This document shows, piece after piece, positions 6,097 through 6,469 of a stretch of 6,469 bases of DNA. The notes under the pieces are model-generated. The model ran no database searches. It saw nothing but the letters and a program-made list of their open reading frames with translations, and had not been told where the DNA came from. This DNA is from an uncultured Eubacteriales bacterium (lineage in GTDB: Bacteria > Bacillota > Clostridia > Lachnospirales > Bianqueaceae). How positions within the stretch are numbered: the first letter of the stretch is position 1; each line of letters opens with the position of its first letter. A program made the translations under genes and the position numbers. The stretch lies in the NCBI GenBank assembly GCA_902782895.1, contig CACZPA010000122.1, forward strand, positions 1-6,469, given 5' to 3'.

Positions 6097-6161
6097 TAGG
6101 CTGTGTTTATGGGTAATGAAGGGGAAAGTCTGCCTAATTTACAGAGTTTTCTGTATTTTAG
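6083..6161 (+). repeat. Nested inverted repeats, three-way-junction-like element
   Basis: The outer arms CTAAAATA (6083-6090) and TATTTTAG (6154-6161) are perfect 8-bp complements. They enclose a second perfect pair, AATTAGGC (6094-6101) and GCCTAATT (6132-6139), with a 30-nt G/A-rich loop (6102-6131), and a small hairpin ACAGA-GTTT-TCTGT (6141-6154). The layout is one outer stem with two inner stems, as in many structured RNAs, but it does not match a riboswitch consensus I know. It may be a DNA operator instead. Confidence 0.55.
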
Positions 6162-6239
6162 ACATAAATATGGTCGATTGTATCAGCGGAAACGGAACCT
6201 GGATTCGTTGATATAACTTCTCATCTTTTCTGTGATATA

Positions 6240-6269
6240 TATACAATGAATTTACATAAACACTATAAT
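6240..6269 (+). promoter_or_regulatory. Probable sigma-A promoter for the gene at 6414
   Basis: TATACA (6240-6245; four of six) is followed after 18 bp by a perfect TATAAT (6264-6269), which overlaps a second TATAAT at 6269-6274. Start of transcription is expected near 6276, giving a leader of about 138 nt. The DNA is AT-rich around it, and a gene start with a good SD lies downstream. Confidence 0.5.
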
Positions 6270-6275
6270 ATAATT

Positions 6276-6413
6276 TTCAGTCAACTGCAGGCAGAGCTGC
6301 AGAGAGCATACAGATGCCGTGGCTGACAAGACATCAGTCTGTTGTATGGATTATTGTCCCCGAGTGATATTTTGCGTGCAGCAGACCTCACTGCAGACAG
6401 GAGTAAACACTCT
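6276..6413 (+). other. Putative 5' leader with repeated CTGCAG sites
   Basis: The leader begins with CTGCAG-GCAGAG-CTGCAG (6285-6302), which can form a 6-bp hairpin because CTGCAG is self-complementary. A third CTGCAG (6391-6396) lies just before the AGGAG SD (6399-6403). The early copies could therefore pair near the ribosome site. No open frame with an SD of its own was noted inside the leader. Existence of the leader depends on the promoter call. Confidence 0.35.
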
Positions 6414-6469
6414 ATGGAATCTGAAGACCTGTTATCCATACCGGAACCGGAAACATCCGAACCTGTACA
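6414..6469 (+). CDS. Start of an unidentified protein (3' end outside window)
   Basis: ATG 6414 is preceded by AGGAG (6399-6403) with 10-nt spacing, and the frame stays open to the window end. The 18 visible residues, MESEDLLSIPEPETSEPV, are acidic and proline-rich, with no signal peptide, so the product probably begins in the cytoplasm. Nothing here identifies a family. It is separated from the surface-protein operon by a terminator and has its own likely promoter, so it is probably an independent unit. Support is the SD, spacing and promoter upstream. Confidence 0.5.
   Translation, partial: MESEDLLSIPEPETSEPV

Larger units (their letters stand above)
5771..6413 (+). other. Intergenic region of about 640 bp
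   Basis: No convincing gene was found between the surface-protein stop and the ATG at 6414. The part up to 5850 is the 10-bp array; 5851-5924 holds only a small hairpin CTGG/CCAG (5873-5876 with 5881-5884). 5925-5982 is the terminator; 5978-6059 the alternating motifs; 6068-6161 a promoter-like and dyad-rich segment. 6162-6239 shows nothing clear beyond a weak TTGATA-N17-TGTGAT promoter match (6208-6236); 6240-6413 is a promoter and leader. From about 6033 to 6275 the DNA is markedly AT-rich compared with the coding part. Confidence 0.7.

Noticed and set aside
6083..6161. Purine or c-di-GMP riboswitch
   Set aside because: The three-stem layout is suggestive, but the conserved junction and loop bases of those classes are not present.

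Overview
This window looks like part of the chromosome of an anaerobic Gram-positive gut-type Bacillota (Clostridia-like). The pointers are a NarL/LuxR-type two-component system and a very large secreted protein with a Sec signal peptide, a mosaic of beta-helix and Ig-like modules, a Ser/Glu repeat stalk and an SPATG-type sortase signal. Purine-rich Shine-Dalgarno sites and an AT-rich intergenic region fit the same group. No species can be named from the sequence alone.

Layout, all on the + strand. 1-546 is the 3' end of a sensor histidine kinase gene (phosphoacceptor region plus HATPase) that begins before the window. 547-684 is a gap holding a 14-bp perfect inverted repeat that encloses two smaller hairpins and runs into six T's. 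It reads as a three-way-junction terminator or attenuator, with a possible promoter inside it. 685-1338 is the cognate-looking response regulator (receiver plus LuxR HTH), starting at TTG. Seven bases after its stop, at 1346-5770, lies a 1474-residue cell-wall-anchored surface protein. Its C-terminal part carries a duplicated His/CxxC module, a (T/A)EESSK stalk encoded by 18-bp tandem repeats, and the sorting signal. A 10-bp tandem array begins at its stop codon. A strong hairpin with a C(UACG)G tetraloop at 5925-5964 probably ends the operon.

From about 5971 to 6413 the DNA is AT-rich and non-coding. It holds alternating TTTTTACA/TGTAAAAA motifs, a second nested-dyad (three-way-junction-like) element at 6083-6161 over a perfect TATAAT, and another good promoter at 6240-6269. 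A possible 138-nt leader with repeated CTGCAG sites leads to a new reading frame (ATG at 6414, good SD) that runs off the window.

How the genes may work together: the kinase would pass phosphate to D57 of the regulator, which shares a transcript and possibly translational coupling with the surface protein. The adhesin-like protein is therefore either an output of, or a partner in, the signalling system. The RNA-like element between kinase and regulator could set the ratio of sensor to regulator plus adhesin. This functional link is inferred from gene order; no regulator-binding site was proven.
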